Of a stretch of DNA of 38,098 nucleotides, positions 18,132-25,996 are shown one piece after another. Source of the DNA: an uncultured Clostridia bacterium (GTDB lineage Bacteria; Bacillota; Clostridia; Saccharofermentanales; Saccharofermentanaceae); NCBI GenBank assembly GCA_947167045.1, contig CAMVGO010000022.1, positions 1 to 38,098 of the forward strand, read 5' to 3'. Position numbers and translations under genes: made by a program. Within the stretch, counting starts at the first letter, position 1. Every line of letters begins with the position of its first letter. The notes under the pieces were generated by a model. The model searched no databases. It worked only from the letters and a program-made list of their open reading frames with translations, and was not told the DNA's origin.

Positions 18132-19141
18132 TGGCATTTTCTGCTGTTAAGGGACAGACACAGATAAAGATCAGACTGGCTGCCGAAGCTCAGAGGCGCG
18201 GCAGCGGCGCTTACATGCTCACAGGTCCCGAAGGCACGGGTAAGAGGATGCTCGCAGAGGAATTCGCCAAGGCCCTGATGTGTCCTGACGCAGGTTCTGA
18301 CGGCGCATGCGGTGTCTGCCCGAACTGCAAATATTTCGATAACTTCACAACGCCCGACGTAACGAGGGTCTATGAGCCTTCCGACACCAAGAACGTCAAG
18401 GTGGATTTCATCAAGGACAGGGTCGTTGCCGAATCCTATCTGAAACCCCAGTTTGCAAGAACGAAGACGTTCATAATAGATTTCGATTATCTCGGCGAGG
18501 AGAGCCAGAATGCGCTTTTGAAATCCCTCGAAGAACCAAGAAAAGACGTTGTGTTCATACTTACGAGTTCCAATACCGATGCGGTGCTCGACACCGTCAT
18601 GTCGAGAGTTACCGAGATCAAGCTCGATACATACAGCGAGGATGAACTCGAAGAGATCGTAAGGCTTAACTTCCCTGATCTTGAAGAAGAAAAGGTGAAG
18701 TCGGCTGTATATAACAGCGGCAGGATCCCCGGCAAGGCCATCGAACTTGCAAGGGAGGATTCCGGCGTAAGCATAAGACACGAGATCAACAAGATAATGA
18801 CAGCTATGCCCGGAAGCTCATACATAGATGTGCTTGAGGACTTCTGCGAAGTGCTTACGGGTTTTAAGGATGATTCGAAGATAATCGCATCTTCGATCCT
18901 GTTATTCCTCGATGATGCGGCAAGGCTCATCAATTATCCGGGCTGCCGCAGGATAAACAATGAATTGGACAGAGAGGCCATCGAGAATTTCGTGGCCGTT
19001 AATAAACATATAACCACACTTAAACTCGGAAGATGCACCGATGCGGTAAAGGCCTTTACGAGGGCTCTGGAAGTCAACGCCAATTTTGACGCTGCCGCTT
19101 CTGCGATGCTTCTCCGGATACATGAGGAGCTTAAGAAATGA
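18131..19141 (+). CDS. holB: DNA polymerase III delta-prime subunit
   Basis: A 336-residue clamp-loader subunit. The AAA+ fold has a P-loop-like GPEGTGKRM in which the usual Ser/Thr after Lys is Arg, fitting a delta-prime subunit that does not itself hydrolyse ATP. A four-Cys zinc module (CPDAGSDGACGVCPNC) follows. The sensor region SQNALLKSLEEP is clear. It acts with delta and tau/gamma subunits to load the sliding clamp. It starts at the tmk stop and overlaps ricT by 4 nt. Confidence 0.93.
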   Translation: MAFSAVKGQTQIKIRLAAEAQRRGSGAYMLTGPEGTGKRMLAEEFAKALMCPDAGSDGACGVCPNCKYFDNFTTPDVTRVYEPSDTKNVKVDFIKDRVVAESYLKPQFARTKTFIIDFDYLGEESQNALLKSLEEPRKDVVFILTSSNTDAVLDTVMSRVTEIKLDTYSEDELEEIVRLNFPDLEEEKVKSAVYNSGRIPGKAIELAREDSGVSIRHEINKIMTAMPGSSYIDVLEDFCEVLTGFKDDSKIIASSILLFLDDAARLINYPGCRRINNELDREAIENFVAVNKHITTLKLGRCTDAVKAFTRALEVNANFDAAASAMLLRIHEELKK

Positions 19142-20031
19142 AGATCGTAAACTTAAGGACAAGAGATGCCGGTGTTACGTTAAGATACCGCTGCGACGGG
19201 TTATCGCTCAGTCTCGGCGACGCCGTCATTATAGATATGGAGACAGGCGAGGAGATAGCTTTTGTAGCCCAGGAACCGTACGTCGATGACAGCAAAGAGG
19301 ATATTCCGGTTGTAAAGCGCATCGCGACAGAGAAAGAACTCGACAAGTACTATGACATATGCGCGAAAGAGAAGGAAGCCTTCTTCAAATGCAAGGAACT
19401 TATTGCCGCACGCTCGATCGAGATGAACCTCGTCGACTGCGAATACACTTTCGACATGAGAAAGCTGACTTTCTACTTCACCGCTGACGGAAGAGTAGAC
19501 TTCAGAGAACTCGTAAAAGACCTGGCTTACACTTTCCGTACCAGGATCGAGTTACGACAGATCGGTTCAAGAGACCAGGCCAAATTGGTCGGAGGTATCG
19601 GAATGTGCGGAAGAGAGCTCTGCTGCTGCTCCTTCCTCAACCGTTTCGCTCCTGTCAACTTAAAGCTCGCCAGATCCCAGGGACTGTCCCTTAATCCGGG
19701 CAAGCTCAACGGCGCGTGCGGAAGACTTATGTGCTGCCTCCAGTTCGAGAAGGAAGCCTACGACGATGCACACAGAAGGCTCCCTGAGCCCGGTGCCCGC
19801 GTCAGGACTCCTGTCGGCATGGGTGTAGTCACTGACGTTAACTATATAGAAGAGACCGTAAGCGTTAAGTTTGTCAGCGAGAATGACACGGAGATCGAGA
19901 AGTATTCCTGGGCCGATCTGGAAGAACTGAACCGCGACATGGCAAAGCGCGGCCGCGGAAACGGCGGCGGATTCAAGGATTATCCCGACATGAACGGTGC
20001 CTTTGACGAGACGGAAGGCGAGGACGAGTAA
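19138..20031 (+). CDS. ricT: RicT/YaaT, PSP1-domain stage 0 sporulation family protein
   Basis: A 297-residue PSP1 C-terminal domain protein. The Cys-rich motifs GMCGRELCCCSFL (Cys157, Cys162-164) and GACGRLMCCLQFE (Cys194, Cys199, Cys200) are diagnostic of YaaT/RicT. In Bacillus subtilis RicT with RicA and RicF forms an Fe-S Y-complex that aids RNase Y-dependent mRNA maturation and affects sporulation, competence and biofilm. RicA and RicF are not in this window. The tail is acidic and Gly-rich. Last gene of the promoter-16908 operon, overlapping holB by 4 nt. Confidence 0.92.
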   Translation: MKIVNLRTRDAGVTLRYRCDGLSLSLGDAVIIDMETGEEIAFVAQEPYVDDSKEDIPVVKRIATEKELDKYYDICAKEKEAFFKCKELIAARSIEMNLVDCEYTFDMRKLTFYFTADGRVDFRELVKDLAYTFRTRIELRQIGSRDQAKLVGGIGMCGRELCCCSFLNRFAPVNLKLARSQGLSLNPGKLNGACGRLMCCLQFEKEAYDDAHRRLPEPGARVRTPVGMGVVTDVNYIEETVSVKFVSENDTEIEKYSWADLEELNRDMAKRGRGNGGGFKDYPDMNGAFDETEGEDE

Positions 20032-20085
20032 GTTTTCGACCGATGTCGCTTTGAAAGCGCAAATAAAGGCTCTCAAAGCCCATTT

Positions 20086-20110
20086 AAGTAAAAACAGTGT
20101 TTTTTTACTT
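20086..20110. terminator. A/T-rich inverted repeat after ricT
   Basis: AAGTAAAAA (20086-20094) and TTTTTACTT (20102-20110) form a 9-bp stem with a 7-nt loop. It could end the ricT operon, although the T run lies in the stem. A smaller repeat CGCTTT-G-AAAGCG occurs at 20047-20059. Confidence 0.4.
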
Positions 20111-20139
20111 GTTGACTTTTGAATTTTGTGGAATAATCA
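20109..20139 (+). promoter_or_regulatory. Promoter candidate for ferredoxin
   Basis: Overlapping readings are possible: TTGTTG (20109-20114) with 17 nt to AATAAT (20132-20137), or TTGACT (20112-20117) with 16 nt to TAATCA (20134-20139). Either would give a short leader before AGGAGG (20155-20160) and the ATG. Confidence 0.4.
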
Positions 20140-20170
20140 AATCACTATATGAATAGGAGGATAATTTAAT

Positions 20171-20341
20171 ATGGCATATGTAATTTCTGATGCTTGCGTA
20201 TCTTGCGGTACATGCGCTGACGGTTGCCCTGTAGGAGCTATTTCCCAGGGTGATACACAGTACAACATCGATGCTGATGTTTGCGTATCCTGCGGTGCTT
20301 GCGAAGCTTCCTGCCCTACAGGCGCTATCGCTGAAGGCTGA
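20171..20341 (+). CDS. 2[4Fe-4S] ferredoxin
   Basis: A 56-residue clostridial-type ferredoxin. Two CxxCxxCxxxCP cluster motifs are present: Cys9/12/15/19 (CVSCGTCADGCP) and Cys38/41/44/48 (CVSCGACEASCP), related by an internal duplication ending in VGAIS and TGAIA. It is a low-potential electron carrier for pyruvate:ferredoxin oxidoreductase, hydrogenase and similar anaerobic enzymes. AGGAGG lies 10 nt upstream of the ATG. It has its own promoter candidate and a strong terminator, so it is probably transcribed alone at a high level. It supports a strict anaerobe. Confidence 0.97.
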   Translation: MAYVISDACVSCGTCADGCPVGAISQGDTQYNIDADVCVSCGACEASCPTGAIAEG

Positions 20342-20371
20342 TAGATCGTAAGACTGTTATCAAGCAGACCT

Positions 20372-20404
20372 CAACGCGTTCCCTTGCGGAGCGCGTTGTT
20401 TTAT
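20372..20404 (+). terminator. Rho-independent terminator of the ferredoxin gene
   Basis: An 11-bp stem (20372-20382 with 20388-20398, core CAACGCG/CGCGTTG, one G-T pair) and a 5-nt loop, followed by TTTTAT. Confidence 0.85.
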
Positions 20405-20467
20405 GCATTTATATTATTATGGGAAATGATAAAATGCCTGTAACCAAAGAATAAGGGGAGAGGGATA

Positions 20468-21319
20468 ATGCGTTCAAGACTGCTGCTGATACTGCAGATA
20501 GTTATACCGGTACTGTCGTTTAGCATTTTGGCCGTTTATGCCGGTTTTCAGTTCATCAGTGATTACTGTAATGACACCGTGCCGGATACGACATCGATCT
20601 ATGTTTATGTTGTAGACCGTGTATTTGATGAGCTCAACAGAAAATATGCAGGTGCCAGAGGGATAATTCCCGAAGACGAAACGTCGCTGATAACATACGG
20701 CGATATCCCTGAATTAAGCACCTGGGACGGCGTTAAGGATATATATGTGTTCAGCGATGCGGATTTCTCGAGATTTGAAGATCGTGTGATCGAAGACGGG
20801 ACGGTAAAGGCCGGAATTCCTGCAGATGCTGTCAGGTACTACGGCGGCTGTTCCGGAATGGGTTCGGTCTTCGGCGCTAATATCCCGGAGCAGATGCCCG
20901 AAAACAGTGACGGATATGTCGTTTATGAGTATTACGCGGACCGCAAGAATAGTCCTCCGGTGATAGTTGCAGACGAGCCTGATATACTGCTGTATTACAA
21001 GTACGATCCGTCGACATGGGATATGTTCCTTGAAGACTTTAATGACTATATAATCAGAGAAGATGCGATATCCGATGCAGAGATGCTCATCACCGTTGAC
21101 GGAGACTCAAAAGAACTGCAGCAGCGTCTGATGAAGGAGTATCCCGCATCCAATTATTCTTCCGCGGAATTTACAAAGACTTGGAAGGATGAACACAACC
21201 GGCAGCTCTCGGTAAGGATACTTACAGCGGCAGTCTCGGTTGTTTTGATAACGGTTGCCGCCGAAGTGCTCTTCGGTATATTACGGAAGAAGGCCGCGCC
21301 TTCAAAGAATGAAAGCTGA
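20468..21319 (+). CDS. Membrane-anchored protein of unknown function
   Basis: A 283-residue protein I cannot assign. An N-terminal hydrophobic segment (about 4-28), a roughly 200-residue hydrophilic domain rich in Asp and Tyr, and a C-terminal hydrophobic segment (about 250-272) with a basic tail suggest an extracytoplasmic domain anchored at both ends. This resembles the layout of permease extracellular domains, but there are too few membrane segments for a transporter. The start ATG follows GGGGAGAGGG. The next gene is 29 nt away on the same strand, so co-transcription is possible. Confidence 0.6.
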   Translation: MRSRLLLILQIVIPVLSFSILAVYAGFQFISDYCNDTVPDTTSIYVYVVDRVFDELNRKYAGARGIIPEDETSLITYGDIPELSTWDGVKDIYVFSDADFSRFEDRVIEDGTVKAGIPADAVRYYGGCSGMGSVFGANIPEQMPENSDGYVVYEYYADRKNSPPVIVADEPDILLYYKYDPSTWDMFLEDFNDYIIREDAISDAEMLITVDGDSKELQQRLMKEYPASNYSSAEFTKTWKDEHNRQLSVRILTAAVSVVLITVAAEVLFGILRKKAAPSKNES

Positions 21320-21348
21320 TATTTGAGATTACTCGAAAGGATTATTTT

Positions 21349-22326
21349 ATGATCAGATTTATTACTGATACAGAAGAAAAGAAGAAGATATCACGGCAGA
21401 TCCTCGAAGCCCTGACCGAATGGTTTGAGGTGGAAGAAAGCAGGGAAGCCTTCATCAGGGAATCAGTTGATCAGCCTTTCTGGGCTGCATTTTCAGACGA
21501 TGTTCCCGTAGGTTTCCTCTGCCTTAAGGAAACGGGACCCGAGACTGTCGAACTTGCCGTTATGGGTGTGTTGAAGGACCATCACAGGGAAGGCTGGGGC
21601 AGAAGGCTTTTCGCCGCCGCAAAAGATCATGCGGCAAGGGAAGGTTACTCGTTCATACAGGTAAAGACAGTGCGTTCCGGCATGTATGAGGATTACGATA
21701 AGACAAATGAATTCTATAAGAGCCTCGGCTTCAAGGAACTTGAAGTGATAGAGACTGTATGGGATGAGGCTAATCCTTGCCAGATCTATGTCATGGGGCT
21801 TAAGAGCGCCGTTGAGACGATTGCGGTAAGGCACAGCTACAGGGGAAGATTTTCTGAAGAACCCGTTCCCGAAGAAGACCTGAAGACCATTGCTTCTTCT
21901 GGGATCGCTGCACCGTCGGGATGCAACAAGCAGACTACGGACATAATAGTGGTCAACGATCCTGATGTCCTTGGAAAGATAAAAGCATCGATAGATCCGC
22001 CGGTCGCACAGACGGCGCCTGCCATGATCGTCGTTCTTTCAAGAAAGATCAATGCATACCGTGACAGATGTTTTGCCATACAGGACTATTCCGCAGCAAT
22101 AGAGAACATGCTCCTGGCTATTGTAGAACTCGGCTATCAGAGCTGCTGGTATGAAGGTCATATCACCGATGAGGACCGTATCTGCGACAAGATCGCTTCT
22201 ATCCTGAACGTTCCGGAAGGATATGATGTCGTATGCGTTCTTCCTGTCGGAAAAGCTCTTGATGATTTCCATGCTCCGAGTAAAAAATCTTTCTCCGAGA
22301 GAGTAAAGTTCAACAGCTTCACATAA
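21349..22326 (+). CDS. GNAT acetyltransferase-nitroreductase fusion protein
   Basis: A 325-residue two-domain protein. Residues 1-150 form a GNAT N-acetyltransferase with the acetyl-CoA motif REGWGR (80-85) and the C-terminal FYKSLGFKE. Residues 158-325 are a nitroreductase-fold flavoprotein: RHSYRGRF (161-168), APSGCNKQ (189-195), QDYSAAIENMLLAIVELGYQS (245-265) and VLPVGKA. An FMN-dependent reduction and an acetylation could act on the same small molecule; the substrate is unknown. No stop or frameshift separates the two halves, and the domain boundary is clean. It might be involved in detoxification or antibiotic modification. Confidence 0.82.
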   Translation: MIRFITDTEEKKKISRQILEALTEWFEVEESREAFIRESVDQPFWAAFSDDVPVGFLCLKETGPETVELAVMGVLKDHHREGWGRRLFAAAKDHAAREGYSFIQVKTVRSGMYEDYDKTNEFYKSLGFKELEVIETVWDEANPCQIYVMGLKSAVETIAVRHSYRGRFSEEPVPEEDLKTIASSGIAAPSGCNKQTTDIIVVNDPDVLGKIKASIDPPVAQTAPAMIVVLSRKINAYRDRCFAIQDYSAAIENMLLAIVELGYQSCWYEGHITDEDRICDKIASILNVPEGYDVVCVLPVGKALDDFHAPSKKSFSERVKFNSFT

Positions 22327-22388
22327 GATCCGGAAGACACATCCTGAGTAAACCGGACTTTCATTACCTTAATTAACGGTGAGTTTTT

Positions 22389-23870
22389 ATGGATAACAAA
22401 GAATATCTTAAGCTGATAGACGAAGTGAACTCAAACGGAAGATATAAGGCCGACTGGGCGTCTCTTTCAGGTCACAAGACACCTGACTGGTATGTACAGG
22501 CAAAGCTCGGTATCTTCATCCACTGGGGTGTTTACAGCGTTCCCGCGTATGCATGCGAGTGGTATCCGAGATGGATGTATAATCCCGGTTCACGTGAATA
22601 TGAATATCACAAAAAGAATTTCGGCGATCCGAAAGTTTTCGGATATAAGGATTTTATCCCGATGTTTAAGGGAGAGAATTTCGATGCGGAAAAGTGGGTG
22701 GAACTCTTTAAACGCGCAGGCGCCAGATACATAATGCCCGTATGCGAGCACCACGACGGTTTTGCCATTTACGCTTCGGAATTAAACCGCTGGAACGCGG
22801 CCGAAATGGGCCCGTGCAGGAACGTCATCGCCGAGATAAGAAAAGCATGTGAAGATCAAGGTCTCGTATTCTGCGGCTCATCTCACAGGGCGGAACATTA
22901 CTTCTACATGAACCTAGGAAGGAAGATCGACAGCGATGTAAACGATGAGGAATACAGGGATTTTTACGGTCCCGCATATCTCTGTCCCGAGATGGACGGC
23001 ACCGAAGTGTTCAGTTATCTTCCAAATGCCTTATCGCCCGTGGGACCTGATGAGGAGTGGCTCGAAGACTGGCTCGTAAAAACCTGCGAATTGATCGACA
23101 AATGCAGGCCGCTAATCCTTTATTTCGACACCTGGATACATCATCAGGCTTTCAAGCCTTATCTGAAAAAAGTCTGTGCTTACTACTACAACAGGGCTGA
23201 AGAATGGGGAAAGGAAGTCACGATCAATTACAAGCATGAGGCATTCCCGCCGACTGTTGCTACTTTCGATGTCGAAAGAGGCGCTCTGACAGGAATCTCG
23301 CCGCTGCCCTGGCAGACGGATACGGCGATAGGAAAGCTGTCCTGGGGATACATTACTGACAATGAATTCAAACCTTCAAGACAGGTGATCTGCGACCTTG
23401 TCGACATCGTAAGCAAGAACGGAATGCTGCTCATAAACGTCGGCCCGAAGCCCGACGGCACCATCACTGAAGAAGAGACCAAAGTCCTCGAGGAACTCGG
23501 TGAATGGATGGACATCAACGGTGAAGGTATTTACGGAACGGTGCCGTGGAGACAATTCGGTGAGGGCGATGTAAATAACTCTGAAGGCTCGTTCATGGAT
23601 AACGATGAGAAACAGTTCACATCCAAAGACTACAGATTTACTTACAAGAACGGATATCTCTATGCATTCTGCATGAGACCAGATTCTGATACGTTCCTCA
23701 TCAGATCACTTAAGATACTTGGTGAACGCGACTTTGTAACAGGAACGGTGGAAGTGCTGGGAGAGTATTCTGTTACAGATGCCGTGCGCAGTACAGAGGG
23801 CCTTAAGATCGTTTTGGACAAAAAGCCTGATTCCGATAAGCCTGTATGTTTTAAGGTGGAGATAACGTAA
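22389..23870 (+). CDS. Alpha-L-fucosidase, glycoside hydrolase family 29
   Basis: A 493-residue GH29 enzyme without signal peptide, so a cytoplasmic hydrolase acting on imported fucosides. The family motifs KLGIFIHWGVYSVPAYACEW (36-55), the catalytic-site EHHDGFAIY and FCGSSHRAEH are present; YFDTW probably carries the nucleophile Asp. INVGPKPDGTI marks the end of the barrel, and a beta-rich C-terminal domain follows. No fucose import or catabolic genes lie next to it. There is a weak hairpin-forming stretch (TCCGG/CCGGA) in the 62 bp before it. Confidence 0.92.
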   Translation: MDNKEYLKLIDEVNSNGRYKADWASLSGHKTPDWYVQAKLGIFIHWGVYSVPAYACEWYPRWMYNPGSREYEYHKKNFGDPKVFGYKDFIPMFKGENFDAEKWVELFKRAGARYIMPVCEHHDGFAIYASELNRWNAAEMGPCRNVIAEIRKACEDQGLVFCGSSHRAEHYFYMNLGRKIDSDVNDEEYRDFYGPAYLCPEMDGTEVFSYLPNALSPVGPDEEWLEDWLVKTCELIDKCRPLILYFDTWIHHQAFKPYLKKVCAYYYNRAEEWGKEVTINYKHEAFPPTVATFDVERGALTGISPLPWQTDTAIGKLSWGYITDNEFKPSRQVICDLVDIVSKNGMLLINVGPKPDGTITEEETKVLEELGEWMDINGEGIYGTVPWRQFGEGDVNNSEGSFMDNDEKQFTSKDYRFTYKNGYLYAFCMRPDSDTFLIRSLKILGERDFVTGTVEVLGEYSVTDAVRSTEGLKIVLDKKPDSDKPVCFKVEIT

Positions 23871-23912
23871 GGTTTGGTTTTGAGTTGTTTTATATCTGTA
23901 TTCTACAAAAGA

Positions 23913-24539
23913 ATGAGTAAGAAAAAAGTATTAGTAATACCAGTTGTGCTGATGTTTGTTTTGAGTATTCCTTTGGGAGTATTGAGTGCTAACACATACA
24001 GTAAGTTTGAGATATATCAATATTATAGAAAGCAAGTAGTACTGAAAGAAGATGTGATATTGGATGATGTGTATACAACAAAAAAATTTGGCACTTCAGT
24101 AATATTACCCGCAGGGGTGACAGGTTATATAAGCGATAAAGTTGATTATTGGGGCGATGAATTAGGATATGAGAATATAGACACTTCATTTGTTCTTGAT
24201 GATGGAAATTATATTGATATAGCTGTTTCAATTAAAGAAGACGCAGAGCCTTATGATATTCCTACTATTGATATAAGCAGATTGGACAATGCTCAAACTA
24301 TTCTATCTGAATATAATCAGTCGCGAGAAAAATATACCACCAGAGTAAATAGTGCAAAAGTAGTGGGTGTTGTGGTTGGAGTTGCTTTTTCTTTGCTATT
24401 ATCTTTATTATTTTTTATTATAAAAACCAAACAAGGAATAAAAGGCAAATCAAACATGATAATTTTTGGAGTTGCAAGTGTAATAGACGTAATCCTTATA
24501 TTGGGATTATTGATATCATTCGTGTTTTTGAATGTCTGA
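23913..24539 (+). CDS. AT-rich membrane protein of unknown function
   Basis: About 208 residues. An N-terminal membrane segment (6-26), a polar central domain (about 30-145) and two C-terminal hydrophobic segments (about 148-170 and 182-206) are seen. No family recognised. The gene is clearly richer in A+T than its neighbours and uses AT-rich codons (Ile ATA, Leu TTA/TTG), a sign of recent acquisition. I chose ATG 23913 (MSKKK); the open frame extends to TTG 23874 just after the fucosidase stop. Neither start has a good ribosome site. Confidence 0.55.
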   Translation: MSKKKVLVIPVVLMFVLSIPLGVLSANTYSKFEIYQYYRKQVVLKEDVILDDVYTTKKFGTSVILPAGVTGYISDKVDYWGDELGYENIDTSFVLDDGNYIDIAVSIKEDAEPYDIPTIDISRLDNAQTILSEYNQSREKYTTRVNSAKVVGVVVGVAFSLLLSLLFFIIKTKQGIKGKSNMIIFGVASVIDVILILGLLISFVFLNV

Positions 24540-24608
24540 TTTGTATTAGTTTAATAGATTTTATTGAGGGTGCTTGTGTCTGAGATATGATGTTGCATTT
24601 TTAACACC

Positions 24609-24637
24609 TTGACACTTTTCTGCTTGCATGTTAATTT
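24609..24637 (+). promoter_or_regulatory. Promoter of the TetR operon
   Basis: A perfect -35 TTGACA (24609-24614), a 17-nt spacer and TAATTT (24632-24637). The predicted start near 24644 falls inside a palindrome at 24642-24657. Confidence 0.6.
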
Positions 24638-24641
24638 ATGG

Positions 24642-24657
24642 ATGAATAAAAATTCAT
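24642..24657. promoter_or_regulatory. Palindromic operator candidate for the TetR regulator
   Basis: ATGAAT-AAAA-ATTCAT, a perfect inverted repeat of 6-bp arms around the predicted transcription start. Its position between the -10 box and the ribosome site (AAAGGAG) suits autorepression. Confidence 0.55.
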
Positions 24658-24673
24658 TCATAAAGGAGCAGCC

Positions 24674-25246
24674 ATGCCTAAGTCACAGGAACGTTGTCAG
24701 GAGATAAGGGAAGAGACAAAGAATCTCATAATGAAGAAGTCGGTCCTGTATTTTGCCAGGAACGGTTTTGCGGGAACTAAGATAAGTGATCTGTCAAAAC
24801 ACATCGGTATCGCCCAGGGCACCATCTACATATATTTCAAGTCAAAAGAAGAGCTGTATTCGGAGATATTTGCGATATCGGATAAGATCGCCAAAAATGA
24901 CAAGCTGACGATGCTCGCAAAGCTTCCTCTTCCGGCTGACCAGAAGATAAAGAAGATGTCAGACTACGTTATCAAGAGTCTGAAGGTAGATGAGATGTTT
25001 GCTGCCGGGATCGCACTCTTTACCCAGAGGATCCTTGAGGGTGAAGCAGATCAGACATTCTATAAGACCACGGAGAAGATAATCAGACAGGGACAGAAAG
25101 AGGGCACAGTCGTATCAGGCAGCGCACGCAAACTTTCGGAGTTCTACTGGGGCGTCGTATACCTTTATGCCGTTAAGAGCCTTTATACGGCTGACTATGT
25201 CATGATAAATTCTTCCGACCTTTCGAGAGTTCTTTTGGAGGACTGA
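24674..25246 (+). CDS. TetR-family transcriptional regulator
   Basis: A 190-residue regulator. The N-terminal DNA-binding domain is typical: RNGFAGTKISDLSKHIGIAQ then GTIYIYFKSKEELYSEIF (about 30-68). The remainder is an all-helical ligand domain without a recognisable subfamily. Strong AAAGGAG ribosome site. It begins an operon with an SDR oxidoreductase (3 nt after its stop) and a condensation-fold acyltransferase, which it probably represses together with itself through the upstream palindrome. Confidence 0.92.
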   Translation: MPKSQERCQEIREETKNLIMKKSVLYFARNGFAGTKISDLSKHIGIAQGTIYIYFKSKEELYSEIFAISDKIAKNDKLTMLAKLPLPADQKIKKMSDYVIKSLKVDEMFAAGIALFTQRILEGEADQTFYKTTEKIIRQGQKEGTVVSGSARKLSEFYWGVVYLYAVKSLYTADYVMINSSDLSRVLLED

Positions 25247-25249
25247 TCC

Positions 25250-25996
25250 ATGATATCCATAATAACCGGCGCAACAGGAGACATCGGTGAGGAGTTCGTA
25301 AAAAGACTTCTGGATGAGACCGATCAGATATGGGCAGTAGGCAGGAGCGATGCCAAACTCTCTTCTTTGAAGGAGAGATACGGAGATAAGATAATTCCCG
25401 TTAAGGTTGACCTTTCGGATAAGGATGAACTGTTCGGTTTCTGCCGTAAGATAGAGGAAGAAAAACCATTGATCAGATATCTCGTCAATAATGCAGGTGT
25501 CGCAAAGCTCGGTCCGGTATCGGAGTTCACGCTCGAAGAGATAAGCGATCTTCTGGATATCAACGACAAGGCTGCTACATTGATCAGCAGGGCTGCGCTT
25601 CCTTTTATGGGAAAAGGTGCTTATATCCTGAATGTTGCTTCAGCATCAGCTTTCCAGCCTAATCCTTATATCGCGCTTTATTCTGCCAGCAAGGCATATC
25701 TGCTGTCGTTTACGAGAAGCCTAAATGTGGAGAATAAAGAAATCAACTGTACTGCTGTCTGCCCCGGTTGGGTAGATACAAAGATGCTGCCGAAGTCAAA
25801 TAACGGAAAAGAGATTAAATATCCGGGGATGGTTCCCGCTTCCAAAGTGGTGGATTGCGCATTGAAAGACACCCGCAAAGGAAAAGATGTTTCCGTATGC
25901 TCGTTCTATTACAGCTATCTGAGATTCCTAAGTAAGATCACTCCGCACAGTCTCGTCATGAAGATGTGGGTCGGGATGTTAAAGCCGTATCTATGA
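25250..25996 (+). CDS. Short-chain dehydrogenase/reductase
   Basis: A 248-residue classical SDR. The nucleotide-binding TGATGDIGEEF is at 6-16, with VGRSD, LVNNAGVA, a catalytic Ser in NVASASAF, the YSASKAY active site (Tyr and Lys) and CPGWVDT. It reduces or oxidises a carbonyl/alcohol with NAD(P); the substrate is unknown. It starts 3 nt after the TetR stop with GGAGGA upstream, and its TGA overlaps the next ATG by 4 nt. Confidence 0.92.
   Translation: MISIITGATGDIGEEFVKRLLDETDQIWAVGRSDAKLSSLKERYGDKIIPVKVDLSDKDELFGFCRKIEEEKPLIRYLVNNAGVAKLGPVSEFTLEEISDLLDINDKAATLISRAALPFMGKGAYILNVASASAFQPNPYIALYSASKAYLLSFTRSLNVENKEINCTAVCPGWVDTKMLPKSNNGKEIKYPGMVPASKVVDCALKDTRKGKDVSVCSFYYSYLRFLSKITPHSLVMKMWVGMLKPYL

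Noticed and set aside
18131..18260. Damaged ATPase site in holB (GKR instead of GKT/S) as a defect
   Set aside because: Delta-prime subunits commonly have a degenerate P-loop and are not the ATPase of the clamp loader.
20047..20080. Terminator formed by CGCTTT-G-AAAGCG and GGCT/AGCC hairpins after ricT
   Set aside because: Stems are only about 4 bp when a loop is allowed, and no T tract follows; the repeat at 20086-20110 is a better candidate.
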